Position numbers and translations under genes: made by a program
Part shown: positions 26,501 to 35,174 of the stretch, piece after piece
How the letters are laid out: the number at the start of each line of letters is the position of its first letter
Position numbering within the stretch: position 1 is the stretch's first letter
Notes under the pieces: model-generated
What the model was told of the DNA's origin: nothing
Databases searched by the model: none
The model's input: the letters and a program-made list of their open reading frames with translations, nothing else
Origin: an uncultured delta proteobacterium
GTDB lineage: Bacteria > Desulfobacterota > Desulfovibrionia > Desulfovibrionales > Desulfovibrionaceae
Reading direction: 5' to 3'
Length of the DNA: 64,000 nucleotides
NCBI GenBank assembly: GCA_903835685.1
Contig: CAILNX010000026.1
Span: 124,001 to 188,000 of the forward strand

Positions 26501-27559
26501 TTACGCGTTCCTGGCGGCCTTGGCGGCCAGTTCGGCCTTGGCGCCCTGGAGCATCTTGATGAAGATATAGAAGGACATGGCTGCCACCAAGCCCAGGATG
26601 AGCACCGTGGCCGCTCCGTCAAAGAGGTCGCCCACGGATGGATAGGCCTTGGCGATCATCTTGAGCACGATGGACAGGGCGCAGCCCGCCACGGCCAGGC
26701 CGAAGGCGATGCGGATGCCGTATCCCTTGATGTACTTGGTGGCCACGGTGCCCACCTGGGCTCCGATGGAGGCGCCCACCAGCATGATGATGGCGGCCAC
26801 CAGCTCGGTGCGGCCCTTGTAGGTGTAGCTGCCCGCGCCGTAGATGCCGGAGATCATGACTTCAAAGAGGTCGGTGCCGACGGCCACATGGGTCGGGCAG
26901 CCCAGGAGGTAGATCAGGGCGGGCATGCGGATCAGACCGCCGCCGATGCCCAGGATGCCGGCCAGCCAGCCGGTGAAGAAGCTCACCAGGATGGGCAGCC
27001 AGACCGAGCAGGTGATCCCGGCTTCCTTCAGGGTGACCATGGGCGGGATCTTGATCTTGTGCAGGGTCTTGTGCCACTCGATGCCCGTGGCCAGCTTGTC
27101 CACTTCCTGGCCGGCGGCCAGGGCGGCCTTTTCCTTCTGTCTGCGCTTGTTGACGTCGTGGAAGACCATCCAGGTGATGAGGAAGAGCAGGACCAGGTAG
27201 ATGTACCGGACCACCTTCTCCACATTCCCGAGTCGTTCGAGCCACATGACCATCTGGGCCCCGCATTCGAAGCCCCCGACCGTGCCGATGATCATGATGA
27301 ACCCGAGTTTGTAGTCCACGTTGCCGAACTTGCCGTGGCGCATGGTGGCGATGAGGGACTTGCCGGCCATGTGCGCGATGTCGGTGCCGATGGCGAAGGC
27401 CATGGGGAAGCCGAGGATGTTCAGGCCGGGGGTGACCATCCAGGCCCCGCCCATGCCGAAGAATCCGCCGATGATGCCCACGCCGACGCCCAGGATGATG
27501 AGTCCGGGCCAGAAGATTTTAACGCCCGCGATGGGCATGAGGACGTATAACCATTCCAT
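26501..27559 (-). CDS. TauE/SafE-family sulfite/sulfonate exporter
   Basis: A 352-residue membrane protein with about eight to nine TM helices. The duplicated TauE motif is visible: GGFFGMGGAWMVTP near the N-terminus and GILGIGGGLIRMPAL in the second half. The family exports organosulfonate-derived or inorganic sulfur anions (proton-coupled). The central cytoplasmic loop is unusually long and charged (DVNKRRQKEKAALAAGQE). It lies in a minus-strand operon with uspA, a small membrane protein and the lipoprotein. Substrate is not determined; sulfite or thiosulfate would fit a sulfate reducer. Confidence 0.85.
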   Translation of the reverse strand: MEWLYVLMPIAGVKIFWPGLIILGVGVGIIGGFFGMGGAWMVTPGLNILGFPMAFAIGTDIAHMAGKSLIATMRHGKFGNVDYKLGFIMIIGTVGGFECGAQMVMWLERLGNVEKVVRYIYLVLLFLITWMVFHDVNKRRQKEKAALAAGQEVDKLATGIEWHKTLHKIKIPPMVTLKEAGITCSVWLPILVSFFTGWLAGILGIGGGLIRMPALIYLLGCPTHVAVGTDLFEVMISGIYGAGSYTYKGRTELVAAIIMLVGASIGAQVGTVATKYIKGYGIRIAFGLAVAGCALSIVLKMIAKAYPSVGDLFDGAATVLILGLVAAMSFYIFIKMLQGAKAELAAKAARNA

Positions 27560-27620
27560 GCGACTGCTCCTTTGGTGTCGATGTTGTCTTCAGGTCCTAT
27601 TCGTTTCGCCCTGAATCGGC

Positions 27621-27920
27621 CTAGTGTTCCGCCAAATCGCGGTTCTTCAGGTCCAGGCCGATGAAGTGCATGGCGATGTCGGCCATCACGCCAAAGAGGA
27701 TGCCGATGGTCGGAATGAGCGCACAGGTGAGCAGGGTGAAGTAGAGGTGGCTTTCATTGTACAGGTTCACCCACCAGGCTTCCAGGCCGGTGAACTTGCG
27801 GGTGTCGGCCACGATGACCAGGGGGGCGATGGCGCCGCCGCCAGCAGCCATGGCCAGTTCAGGCAGCAGCATGCAGGCGAGCATTGCCCAGGCGAATATC
27901 TTGGCAAGACGTGAATTCAT
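27621..27920 (-). CDS. Small membrane protein preceding TauE (DVU0150-like)
   Basis: A 99-residue protein with a signal-like N-terminal helix (IFAWAMLACMLLPELAMAAGG) and a second TM helix (YFTLLTCALIPTIGILFG). It resembles small proteins found beside TauE in Desulfovibrio, named after locus tags only. It lies 61 bases before tauE and 26 bases after uspA. Role unknown; an accessory subunit of the exporter is plausible. Start MNSRLAK has GGAGG upstream. Confidence 0.75.
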   Translation of the reverse strand: MNSRLAKIFAWAMLACMLLPELAMAAGGGAIAPLVIVADTRKFTGLEAWWVNLYNESHLYFTLLTCALIPTIGILFGVMADIAMHFIGLDLKNRDLAEH

Positions 27921-27946
27921 GAACCTCCTCCTTCGACGTTGGATGG

Positions 27947-28363
27947 TTAGCGCAGGACCAGGACCGAGCACGGCGCATGGCCAGCAACAGCGGCCGCCAC
28001 GCTTCCGGTAAGGAACCTGTCCATACCCTTCTTGCCTCGGGTCCCCATGATGATCAGGTCGGCCTTGATCTTCTCGGCCTTGTCCACAATGAGATCAGCC
28101 GGGGACACTCCGGACTCCACAACCAGCTTTGGCGTGAGGCCCAATTTCTGGGCTTGCGCCTTGTATCCTTCAGCCGCTGTCTTGACCCCTTCCAGAAGCT
28201 TGTCGGACAGCGCCGCGGCGTCGAAATAATCCCCGAAATCCTGAAAAACCTCGGCCACGCAAAGGATGGTCAAGGACGCCCCCTCCCGCTTGGCGACTTC
28301 CACGGCCTTGGCCAGCACGGTCGGCGCCAGAGTGGTCTGATCCAGAGCAACAAGTATCTCCAT
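27947..28363 (-). CDS. Universal stress protein (UspA family)
   Basis: A 138-residue single-domain Usp protein. It begins EILVALDQTTLAP and carries the ATP-binding motif GTRGKKGMDRFLTGSVAAAV (G-2x-G-9x-G(S/T)), so it probably binds ATP. First gene of the TauE operon. The start has GGGGGAGG seven bases upstream; 17 earlier in-frame codons are upstream of that site and overlap the promoter region. Confidence 0.9.
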   Translation of the reverse strand: MEILVALDQTTLAPTVLAKAVEVAKREGASLTILCVAEVFQDFGDYFDAAALSDKLLEGVKTAAEGYKAQAQKLGLTPKLVVESGVSPADLIVDKAEKIKADLIIMGTRGKKGMDRFLTGSVAAAVAGHAPCSVLVLR

Positions 28364-28422
28364 TTCAACCTCCCCCTTGGGTCTAGAGTTGGACAATGCG
28401 TCTTTCACGGACATTTCTTCCT

Positions 28423-28438
28423 ATCAAGACCCGTGCCA
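28423..28438 (-). promoter_or_regulatory. Sigma-54-like -24/-12 element before uspA
   Basis: On the minus strand TGGCACGGGTCTTGAT has a perfect -24 box (TGGCAC), the correct ten-base spacing from GG to the -12 doublet, and TTGA in place of TTGC. It lies 60 bases before the uspA start and faces the TauE operon; a sigma-54-type activator is encoded divergently. The -12 mismatch (GA for GC) lowers confidence. Confidence 0.45.
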
Positions 28439-28500
28439 TGCAATTTAACTAATTAAAATATAATAATATTTGTATTTATTGCGCAAGTGGGCTTGACGCT

Positions 28501-28578
28501 GGCGCGAAAAAATGAAAGAAGGATCGTGCTTGAAGGATTGAGTTTTTTTGTTAAGGCGCAAAATCGCATTTATCGCGC
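28501..28578. promoter_or_regulatory. Repeated GGCGCGAAAA-type motif, divergent regulatory region
   Basis: GGCGCGAAAA (28501-28510), GGCGCAAAATCGC (28555-28567) and ATCGCGC (28572-28578) lie between uspA and the activator gene. The same motif recurs inverted at 31105-31131 before the next gene. Position and repetition suggest a binding site (enhancer or autoregulatory operator) of the neighbouring activator; this is inference. Confidence 0.4.
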
Positions 28579-28605
28579 AGGCGCTCTTGGCACGATGGAG
28601 GGGCT

Positions 28606-31086
28606 ATGTTCGGATGGCATAAGGAGTTGTTCAGCAAGATCGGTTTTTTCGCCGATTGGGGCATCCGGAAAAAGCTGCTGGTCACGCTCATCCCGGTGGT
28701 CATTTTCATGCTCGTGGTCACGGGCTACGCCACGCATCACTTCTCTTCGGGGTACTTGATCCAGGCCCTGGAGCGGACCTCGCGCATCTACACCATGGCC
28801 CAGGCCCACAACGTGGAGGTGTTCCTCCAGCAGGCCGTGGATGACCTGCGCTTGTTGGCCAAGACGGCCGAGGACAAGGACGATCTGGTCCGGTTTCTGG
28901 TCGGCAACCGCGAATTGCATGGGGAAGCGTACCGGGAGTTGGCCCTGGTCGCTGCGGCTGGGATCGAGCCTGTGCTCCTCCTAAACACAGGTCAGGAAGT
29001 GGTGGATATCCCGGCGGCCAAGACCAAGCAGATCAAGAACAGTCCCCTGGACCTGCCACCCCGCATGCGCGATCTCAAGCCGGGCGTCGTGTTCTTGGGC
29101 GGTCTCCTGGAGGCGGTCTATCCCCTGTCCCTGCTTCCTCCCAGCGCTACGAGCTCGTCCGTGGCCGTATTCCGGCTGATCACCCCCTTGGTGGCCAAGG
29201 ATGGCACCCAGCGCGGCTTTCTCATCCTGTCCCTCGACGCCCGGGAAATCCGCAACATCCTGTCCATCTTCAATTCACCGAAATCGCCTCTGTACGCCTT
29301 TCCCCGCACCTCGGAGAAGCGGTACAGCTTCTTTTTCGACGAGCAGGGCTGGATCCTCTTCCAGTCCGAGAACCCCGAGGACGTCTCCCGGGAATTGTCC
29401 GTGGAATCCGCTCGGGCCGGGATGAACGGGGCCCTCGGCAAACCCGGATACGACCCGGCCTTCCGGCCCTCGCCCAAGCATGAGCTCTACTGGAAGATGG
29501 TGGTGGACACCCAGGCCGGAATCAGCGGCCTGGAGACGGTCACGGCCCAATACGAGCCCAACGGAGGGGAATTGCCGTATTTCCTGGGCTATTGTCCGGT
29601 GCGCTTCAGCGCAGAGGCGGACAAGGAGCCCGAGGTCATCGGCGGCGTGGCCTACATGGACCGCACCCGTTTGAGCGCCGCGGCGGAGTTCCGCCAACTG
29701 GACGTCATGTTCGTGATCACCATCTGCGCCATCATCGTCATATCCTGCGTCATTTTCATCCTGGGCCAGGTCATCACCAACCCCATCCACAGGCTGGTGG
29801 GCGAGGTGCAGCGAATCATGGGCGAGGACGTGCCCCAGGAGATCGACCTGCCTGACGCGGATTTCGAGACCACCCTGCTCAAGCGCTCCATCAATTCCAT
29901 GATTGACTCCCTCCTTCACAAGGACCGGGAATTGCTCCTGAAAAACGAGGATCTCCTGCGCAACCGGCTGCGGGAAAAGGTGGATCTGGAGGGCATGGTG
30001 GCCGGGATGGCGTACCAGTCCGGAGCCAACCGGCTGCCTGAAATCGTCGGGGCCAGTCCGGTGATGGTCGAGCTCAAGCACCGCATCCTGAAAGCCGCCT
30101 CCACGGACGCGGACGTGCTCATCAAGGGCGAAACCGGCACGGGCAAGGAGCTGACGGCCGAAGCCATCCACCAGGCCAGCAGCCGGGCCGGGAAGCCCTT
30201 CATCACCATCAACTGCGGGGCCCTGGACGAAAACCTGCTCCTGGACGAGCTCTTCGGGCATGTGAAGGGGGCCTTTTCCGAGGCCAAGTCTGAACGCAAG
30301 GGGGCTTTTTTGGCCGCCAATGGCGGGACCCTCCTGCTGGACGAGATCGGCAACGCATCCAGCAAGGTCCAGCAGGCCCTGCTGCGCACCCTGTCCGTGC
30401 GCCGGATTACCCCCCTGGGCAGCGATCAGGACGTAAACATCGACGTCCGGGTGCTGGCCGCCACCAATGTGAACCTCCAGGACAGCGTGCAGCGCGGGGA
30501 ATTCCGAGAGGATCTCTACTACCGCTTGAAGGTCATCACCATCGTCACCCCTCCCTTGCGTGAGCGCAAGGGGGACATTCCCCTTTTGACCGCCCATTTC
30601 CTCAAGCAAAATGCCGGGATGCGCGCTGGAATGGAGATGGCCTTGAGCCGGGGGGCCTTGGCCCAACTGCACGCCTACGACTGGCCCGGCAATGTCCGGG
30701 AACTCAAGCATACCCTGACCCGGGCCGTGGCCATGGCCGAGCACGACGCGCTCTATGCCGAGGACCTGTTCTTTGACGGCAGCAACGCCGCAGCCCGACT
30801 TCCCCACTCGGTTCCTTCCTATCCCCTCCCCAAGGCCAGACCCCGCCCGGGGGAGGATTCCGCCTTGCCTCCGGTCGAGGTCGGGGTGTATGGACTCAAT
30901 GCGCGTCAGCAAAAGGCCGTGGAATATCTTCGTTTTCATGGTTCGATCACCCGCAAGCAGTATCAAGGCCTGCTCGGTGAAGGCACGCCGCCGCGTACGG
31001 CCCAGCATGACCTGAAGGATTTAACCGTCCGGGGCCTCTTGCAAAAGAACGGGAGCGGCCCGGCCACGAAGTATATTTTGGCGTGA
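28606..31086 (+). CDS. Membrane-bound sigma-54-type AAA+ transcription activator with sensor domain
   Basis: An 826-residue protein: TM helix about 21-45, an extracytoplasmic Cache-like sensor to about 365, TM helix about 366-390 (ITICAIIVISCVIFILG), HAMP, a short coiled linker, a sigma-54 AAA+ domain (Walker A GETGTGKE near residue 508, Walker B LLLDEIGN near 577, REDLYYRL) and a C-terminal winged-helix-like region. The sigma-54 contact loop reads GAFSEA (555-560) instead of GAFTGA. The usual Fis-type HTH is absent; the end (LNARQQKAVEYLRFHG...TRKQYQGLL) looks like a winged helix. Direct membrane sensing with transcription output is inferred. Divergent from uspA. Confidence 0.85.
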   Translation: MFGWHKELFSKIGFFADWGIRKKLLVTLIPVVIFMLVVTGYATHHFSSGYLIQALERTSRIYTMAQAHNVEVFLQQAVDDLRLLAKTAEDKDDLVRFLVGNRELHGEAYRELALVAAAGIEPVLLLNTGQEVVDIPAAKTKQIKNSPLDLPPRMRDLKPGVVFLGGLLEAVYPLSLLPPSATSSSVAVFRLITPLVAKDGTQRGFLILSLDAREIRNILSIFNSPKSPLYAFPRTSEKRYSFFFDEQGWILFQSENPEDVSRELSVESARAGMNGALGKPGYDPAFRPSPKHELYWKMVVDTQAGISGLETVTAQYEPNGGELPYFLGYCPVRFSAEADKEPEVIGGVAYMDRTRLSAAAEFRQLDVMFVITICAIIVISCVIFILGQVITNPIHRLVGEVQRIMGEDVPQEIDLPDADFETTLLKRSINSMIDSLLHKDRELLLKNEDLLRNRLREKVDLEGMVAGMAYQSGANRLPEIVGASPVMVELKHRILKAASTDADVLIKGETGTGKELTAEAIHQASSRAGKPFITINCGALDENLLLDELFGHVKGAFSEAKSERKGAFLAANGGTLLLDEIGNASSKVQQALLRTLSVRRITPLGSDQDVNIDVRVLAATNVNLQDSVQRGEFREDLYYRLKVITIVTPPLRERKGDIPLLTAHFLKQNAGMRAGMEMALSRGALAQLHAYDWPGNVRELKHTLTRAVAMAEHDALYAEDLFFDGSNAAARLPHSVPSYPLPKARPRPGEDSALPPVEVGVYGLNARQQKAVEYLRFHGSITRKQYQGLLGEGTPPRTAQHDLKDLTVRGLLQKNGSGPATKYILA

Positions 31087-31092
31087 TAGGTT

Positions 31093-31131
31093 GGCGTGAA
31101 TTCCTTTTCGCGCCAATCGCGATTTTCGCGC
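31093..31131. promoter_or_regulatory. Inverted GGCGCGAAAA-type motifs before the PEP-synthase-like gene
   Basis: TTTTCGCGCC (31105-31114) is the exact inverse complement of the element at 28501, and GATTTTCGCGC (31121-31131) matches GCGCAAAATC at 28556 closely; GGCGTGAA (31093-31100) is a weaker copy. They end 12 bases before the chosen start at 31144, which favours that start over the ATG at 31096. Confidence 0.4.
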
Positions 31132-31143
31132 AAAGAAGTGGGT

Positions 31144-33777
31144 ATGGCACGATTCGAGAGCCCGGTCCTTTCCTTCCTTGGTGACCTCCTGGCCCCTTTG
31201 CTGGGGGGGCGAAAAACCCCCTGCACGGATGTGGTCCAGGACACCTTTCGGAAGAAGTACAACTGCTTTCAGGAGTTGCTGGAGTCCAATTCCGAGCTCT
31301 TGCGCATCATCTCTGATTTTGAACTCAAGCTCACGGGCCAGGAGGTTTTCGGCCTGGCTTACGTCCGCTCCCAGACCACCCGCCTGGTGTTCCACTGCAT
31401 GCGCATGATCCGGGCCTTCGAGGGCCTTTCCGGAAAACCCTGCCCGGTTCTGGGGAACCGTCTGGTCGAGATCCAGGAAGGGATCAAGGCCGCCCTGGAA
31501 ACCCGCCCGGAGAGCGAGGTCACGGACTTCATCCTGGACTACGGCTGCATCACCCGGGACATGGTGGACGCCGTGGGCGGGAAGAGCGCCAACCTGGGGG
31601 AGATCCACAGCCGGGTGGGCCTGCCCATTCCCGATGGATTCGCCATCACCACCGCGGCCTTCAGGGCCTTTTTCGATGCGGCCGGACTCTGGGACGAGGT
31701 CCGTTCCCGCAAATTTTCCATATCCCCGGAAGACCCGGCCTCGCTTCAAGCCGGAAGCGAGGAAATCCAGGCCCTGATCCTGTCCGCTGCCCTGCCTGCG
31801 GAGCTTGAGACCGCCATCCTGACGGCCCACTCCGACCTGTGCGACCGCCTGGGACTGGCCATCCGGGACGCCCGGGTGGCCATGCGCAGCAGCGCCATCG
31901 GCGAGGACGGTGAATTGTCCTTTGCCGGACAGTACCTGACCATGCTCAATGTCTCGGCCGAGCGGCTCATCACCACGTACAAATACGTGGTGGCCAGCCT
32001 GTACACCCCCCGGGCCATGTCCTACCGTCTGCTCAAGGGCATCCCGGACGAGGGCATCGCCATGAGCGTGGCCTGCCTCCAGATGGTGGACAGCCGGGCC
32101 GCCGGGGTCATGTTCACCCGCCATCCCTTTGAGCGTGGAGCCGACCGCATCATCATCAACGCGGTCTGGGGCCTGGGGGCGAGTGTGGTGGACGGCAAGG
32201 TGGAGCCCGACGCCTATGTGCTGGACAAGGCCCCCCTGACCCTGGTCGAGCGCAAGGTGGCCCACAAGCCCTTCCTCCTGGCCGGGACCGGCCGGGCCGG
32301 ACTGGCCGAGACCCCGGTGCCCGAAGAGGAGCAGGACGCGCCCTGTCTGGACGAGGTCCAGATTCTGGCCCTGGCCCGGCTGGGACTCGAACTGGAGGCC
32401 CACTACGGATCACCCCAGGACGTGGAGTGGAGTCTGGATATGACCGGGCGTCTGGTGGTGCTCCAGTCCCGGCCCCTGGCGGTCAGCCCGGCCGGGGGGC
32501 AGCAAGGCTGCGGCGCCACGCCTGCCGTTGAGGGTCAGACGGTCCTGGTCCAGGGCGGGGAGACCGCCTGTCCGGGCGCGGGATCAGGCCCGGTGCACCT
32601 GGTGCGCCGGGACGAGGACCTGGACAGCTTTCCCCCGGGCGGGGTGCTGGTGGCCGCCCAGGCTTCGCCCAAATTCATGGTGGTCATGCCCCGGGCTCAG
32701 GCCATTCTGACGGATTACGGCAGCGTCACCGGGCACATGGCCGCCCTGTCCCGGGAATTCAAGGTGCCCACCATCCTGGGCCTCAAAACCGTGACCCGGG
32801 ACCTGGCCCAGGGCCAGGAGGTGACCGTGGACGCCCATGGCGGCAGGGTCTATGCCGGGCGGGTGGACTCCCTGCTGGCCGAGCGGCCCGCCCTGACCCC
32901 GCTCATGGCCGGAACCCCGGTCCACGCCATCCTCAAGCAGATGGCTGCCCTGGTGGTCCCGCTGAATCTGCTCGACCCCAAATCCCCGGTCTTTGCGCCC
33001 CAGTCCTGCCTGACCGTGCACGACATCATGCGCTATCTGCACGAAATGTCCTATGCCGAGATGTTCCGCATCAGCGACCTGGTCTCGGGCCAGCAGGGCG
33101 TGGCCATGCGCCTGGATGCGCCCACGGGCCTGGACCTGTACATCATCGACCTGGGCGGCGGGGTGCTCGGCGAGGGGGTCAGCAGCCGGGGCGTTCCCCC
33201 GGAGGCCGTGGTCTCGGCCCCTTTCAAGGCCTTGCTGGATGGTCTGGTGCTGGCCCACTGCCAGATCGCCGCGCCCCGGCCGGTGCACTTAAAGGGGTTC
33301 ATGTCCGTGCTGGGCGAGCAGATGCTGGCCACCAACCAGGTGGGCACGGATCGCTTCGGGGAGAAGAGTTACGCCATCATTTCGGACAAGTACGTGAATT
33401 TCAGCTCCCGGGTGGGCTACCATTACGGGGTGCTGGACTGCTATTGCGGCCGCACGGCCAGCAAGAACTACATCACCTTTTCCTTTAAGGGCGGGGCGGC
33501 CGACGACGTGAAGCGCGGCCGCAGGGCCCGGGCCATCGCGCTCATGCTGGAGGCCCAGGGTTTCATGGTGGAGACCCTGGCCGACCGGGTGGTGGGGCGG
33601 TTCACCAAATGCGAGGCGGAGATCATCGCCGAAAAGCTCCAGGTCATGGGGCGGCTCTTGCAGTTCACCCGGCAGACGGACATGCTCATGACCAGCGAGG
33701 AGAGCGTGCAGGCCATGGCCGACAGTTTCCAGGCCGGCCACGACCATTTCGACCCGGCCCGGGACATGCCCCGGTAG
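31144..33777 (+). CDS. PEP synthase / pyruvate phosphate dikinase-like protein, atypical
   Basis: An 877-residue protein. After an N-terminal region of about 130 residues of unknown type comes the ATP-grasp domain of PEP synthase (VGGKSANLGEIH, AMRSSAIGEDGELSFAGQY, GVMFTRHPF, EWSLD). A swivelling phospho-His domain follows with YGSVTGHMAALSREF (His531) in place of GGRTCHAAI. The C-terminal 280 residues contain VHDIMRYLHEMSYAEMF and NYITFSFKGGAADD rather than the PEP/pyruvate TIM barrel. It probably transfers phosphate via His, but the acceptor may not be pyruvate. Start chosen at 31144, with GAAGTGGG upstream. Confidence 0.75.
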   Translation: MARFESPVLSFLGDLLAPLLGGRKTPCTDVVQDTFRKKYNCFQELLESNSELLRIISDFELKLTGQEVFGLAYVRSQTTRLVFHCMRMIRAFEGLSGKPCPVLGNRLVEIQEGIKAALETRPESEVTDFILDYGCITRDMVDAVGGKSANLGEIHSRVGLPIPDGFAITTAAFRAFFDAAGLWDEVRSRKFSISPEDPASLQAGSEEIQALILSAALPAELETAILTAHSDLCDRLGLAIRDARVAMRSSAIGEDGELSFAGQYLTMLNVSAERLITTYKYVVASLYTPRAMSYRLLKGIPDEGIAMSVACLQMVDSRAAGVMFTRHPFERGADRIIINAVWGLGASVVDGKVEPDAYVLDKAPLTLVERKVAHKPFLLAGTGRAGLAETPVPEEEQDAPCLDEVQILALARLGLELEAHYGSPQDVEWSLDMTGRLVVLQSRPLAVSPAGGQQGCGATPAVEGQTVLVQGGETACPGAGSGPVHLVRRDEDLDSFPPGGVLVAAQASPKFMVVMPRAQAILTDYGSVTGHMAALSREFKVPTILGLKTVTRDLAQGQEVTVDAHGGRVYAGRVDSLLAERPALTPLMAGTPVHAILKQMAALVVPLNLLDPKSPVFAPQSCLTVHDIMRYLHEMSYAEMFRISDLVSGQQGVAMRLDAPTGLDLYIIDLGGGVLGEGVSSRGVPPEAVVSAPFKALLDGLVLAHCQIAAPRPVHLKGFMSVLGEQMLATNQVGTDRFGEKSYAIISDKYVNFSSRVGYHYGVLDCYCGRTASKNYITFSFKGGAADDVKRGRRARAIALMLEAQGFMVETLADRVVGRFTKCEAEIIAEKLQVMGRLLQFTRQTDMLMTSEESVQAMADSFQAGHDHFDPARDMPR

Positions 33778-33807
33778 CGGAAGCCTGCAAGAGAAGGATG
33801 GGGGACC

Positions 33808-34200
33808 CTAGCCGCCCGCGCGCTGGGTGGCCTTTCTCCGGTCAAAGGCCACGGCCATGAGGTCCAGGAGCTCCTGGATGCGGTAGGGCTTGACCAGATA
33901 GTCGGCCGCGCCGTGGCTGATGAGTTCGGCCGCGATGTCCACCGAGGCATGGCCCGTGAGCACGATGACCTCGATGGCCGGGTCGATGGTCTTGATTTTG
34001 GGCAGGACCTCGGTGCCGCTCATGCCCGGCATTTTCACGTCCAGCAGCACGATATCATAGGACTCCCTGGCCAGTTCGTCCAGGGCCTCCTGTCCCGAGC
34101 CCACGTCCTTGACCACCAGCCCGTGGGAGGCCAGAAGCTTGCCCAGGGTGAGGCGGAACCGTTCCTCGTCGTCCACGATCAGGGTCTTGATGGCTTCCAT
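33808..34200 (-). CDS. Stand-alone receiver-domain response regulator
   Basis: A 130-residue CheY-like receiver with no output domain. The acidic pocket (VDDEER), phospho-acceptor Asp in IVLLDVKMPG, and the conserved Thr (LTGHAS) and Lys (YLVKPY) are present. The gene start overlaps the stop of the upstream kinase by one base (TAATG), so it is the kinase's partner. It may pass phosphate on or act by protein binding. Confidence 0.9.
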   Translation of the reverse strand: MEAIKTLIVDDEERFRLTLGKLLASHGLVVKDVGSGQEALDELARESYDIVLLDVKMPGMSGTEVLPKIKTIDPAIEVIVLTGHASVDIAAELISHGAADYLVKPYRIQELLDLMAVAFDRRKATQRAGG

Positions 34201-35120
34201 TATGCCCTCCCGGCAGACTGGATCGGCAGGGTGACGGTAAAGACCGTGCCCTTGCCCACCGTACTCTCCACCCCGATGCGTCCGCCCAGACGGTCCACGA
34301 TGGCGTGGCACATGGACAGGCCGAGCCCGGTGCCTTGTCCGGGCTCCTTGGTGGTGAAGAAGGGGTTGAATATTTTGGTCAGGTTTTCCTTGGGAATGCC
34401 CATCCCGTTGTCCTCCACGCGGATCTCCACGTGGCCGGGGTCGCACTGTCTGGCCGTGACCCGGATGAACCCGCCCCGGCCCACGGCCTGCAGGGCGTTG
34501 GTCAAAAGGTTCAGGATGACCTGGCGCAGGAGCGGGGCGTCGGTGCACACCCCGGGCAGGTCGGCCGGGAAGTCCCGGATCAGGGACACGTCCCGGTTGG
34601 CCGCCTCCCGCTCGACCAGGATGGACATGTCCGCCACCAGGGAGGAGAGGTCCTCCACCTGATAGACCGGGTCCATCCTGCGGGCGAAGTTTAAGAGCTT
34701 GTGGGTGATGGTCCGGCAGCGGTCCACCTGCTTTTCGATCTGCTTTACGGAGTCCCGCACCTCGAGAAGTTCCGGCTGGTCTCCCAGGGGGGGCTGTCCC
34801 AGGAGATGGGTCATCCACTCGGCCTCCTGGGAGATGACCGCCAGCGGGTTGTTGATCTCGTGCGCGATGCCCGAGGAGAGTTCGCCGATGGCCGCCAGCT
34901 TCTGGGACTGGATGAGCTGTTCGTCCAGATCGCATTTTTCCTGGCGGACCCGGTCCACGATTTCAGCCACGCGCCGGAAGGAGGTGAGGCAGGCCCCCAG
35001 GGCCAGCATGACCGGCAGGAAAAGCCAGTGGGGGGGCAGGATGTGGGCCAGGCCCACGGCCAGGAGCACCAGGGCCGTGGCCCCCAGGGTGTTGCGTTTG
35101 ATGGTGCTTGCGGAAATCAT
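34200..35120 (-). CDS. Histidine kinase (NtrB-like, short membrane anchor)
   Basis: A 306-residue kinase: two close TM helices in residues about 10-48, a coiled linker, H-box GELSSGIAHEINNPLAV with the phospho-His, then N, G1 and G2 boxes (NLLTNALQAV, VEDNGMGIPKENL, GTGLGLSMCHAIV). It lacks a large sensor domain. It is translationally coupled to the receiver downstream. Its H-box and linker resemble those of the second kinase in the same cluster, suggesting duplication. Confidence 0.9.
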   Translation of the reverse strand: MISASTIKRNTLGATALVLLAVGLAHILPPHWLFLPVMLALGACLTSFRRVAEIVDRVRQEKCDLDEQLIQSQKLAAIGELSSGIAHEINNPLAVISQEAEWMTHLLGQPPLGDQPELLEVRDSVKQIEKQVDRCRTITHKLLNFARRMDPVYQVEDLSSLVADMSILVEREAANRDVSLIRDFPADLPGVCTDAPLLRQVILNLLTNALQAVGRGGFIRVTARQCDPGHVEIRVEDNGMGIPKENLTKIFNPFFTTKEPGQGTGLGLSMCHAIVDRLGGRIGVESTVGKGTVFTVTLPIQSAGRA

Positions 35121-35174
35121 GGCCCATGCCGTCCGATGGTTGGCAGGCAGGCGTCCAGGGGTGGAACAAATGCC

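Noticed and set aside
28580-28600. Second sigma-54-like -24 box (TTGGCACG) just before the activator start
   Set aside because: There is no TTGC or similar -12 element at the needed distance, and the site overlaps the ribosome site.
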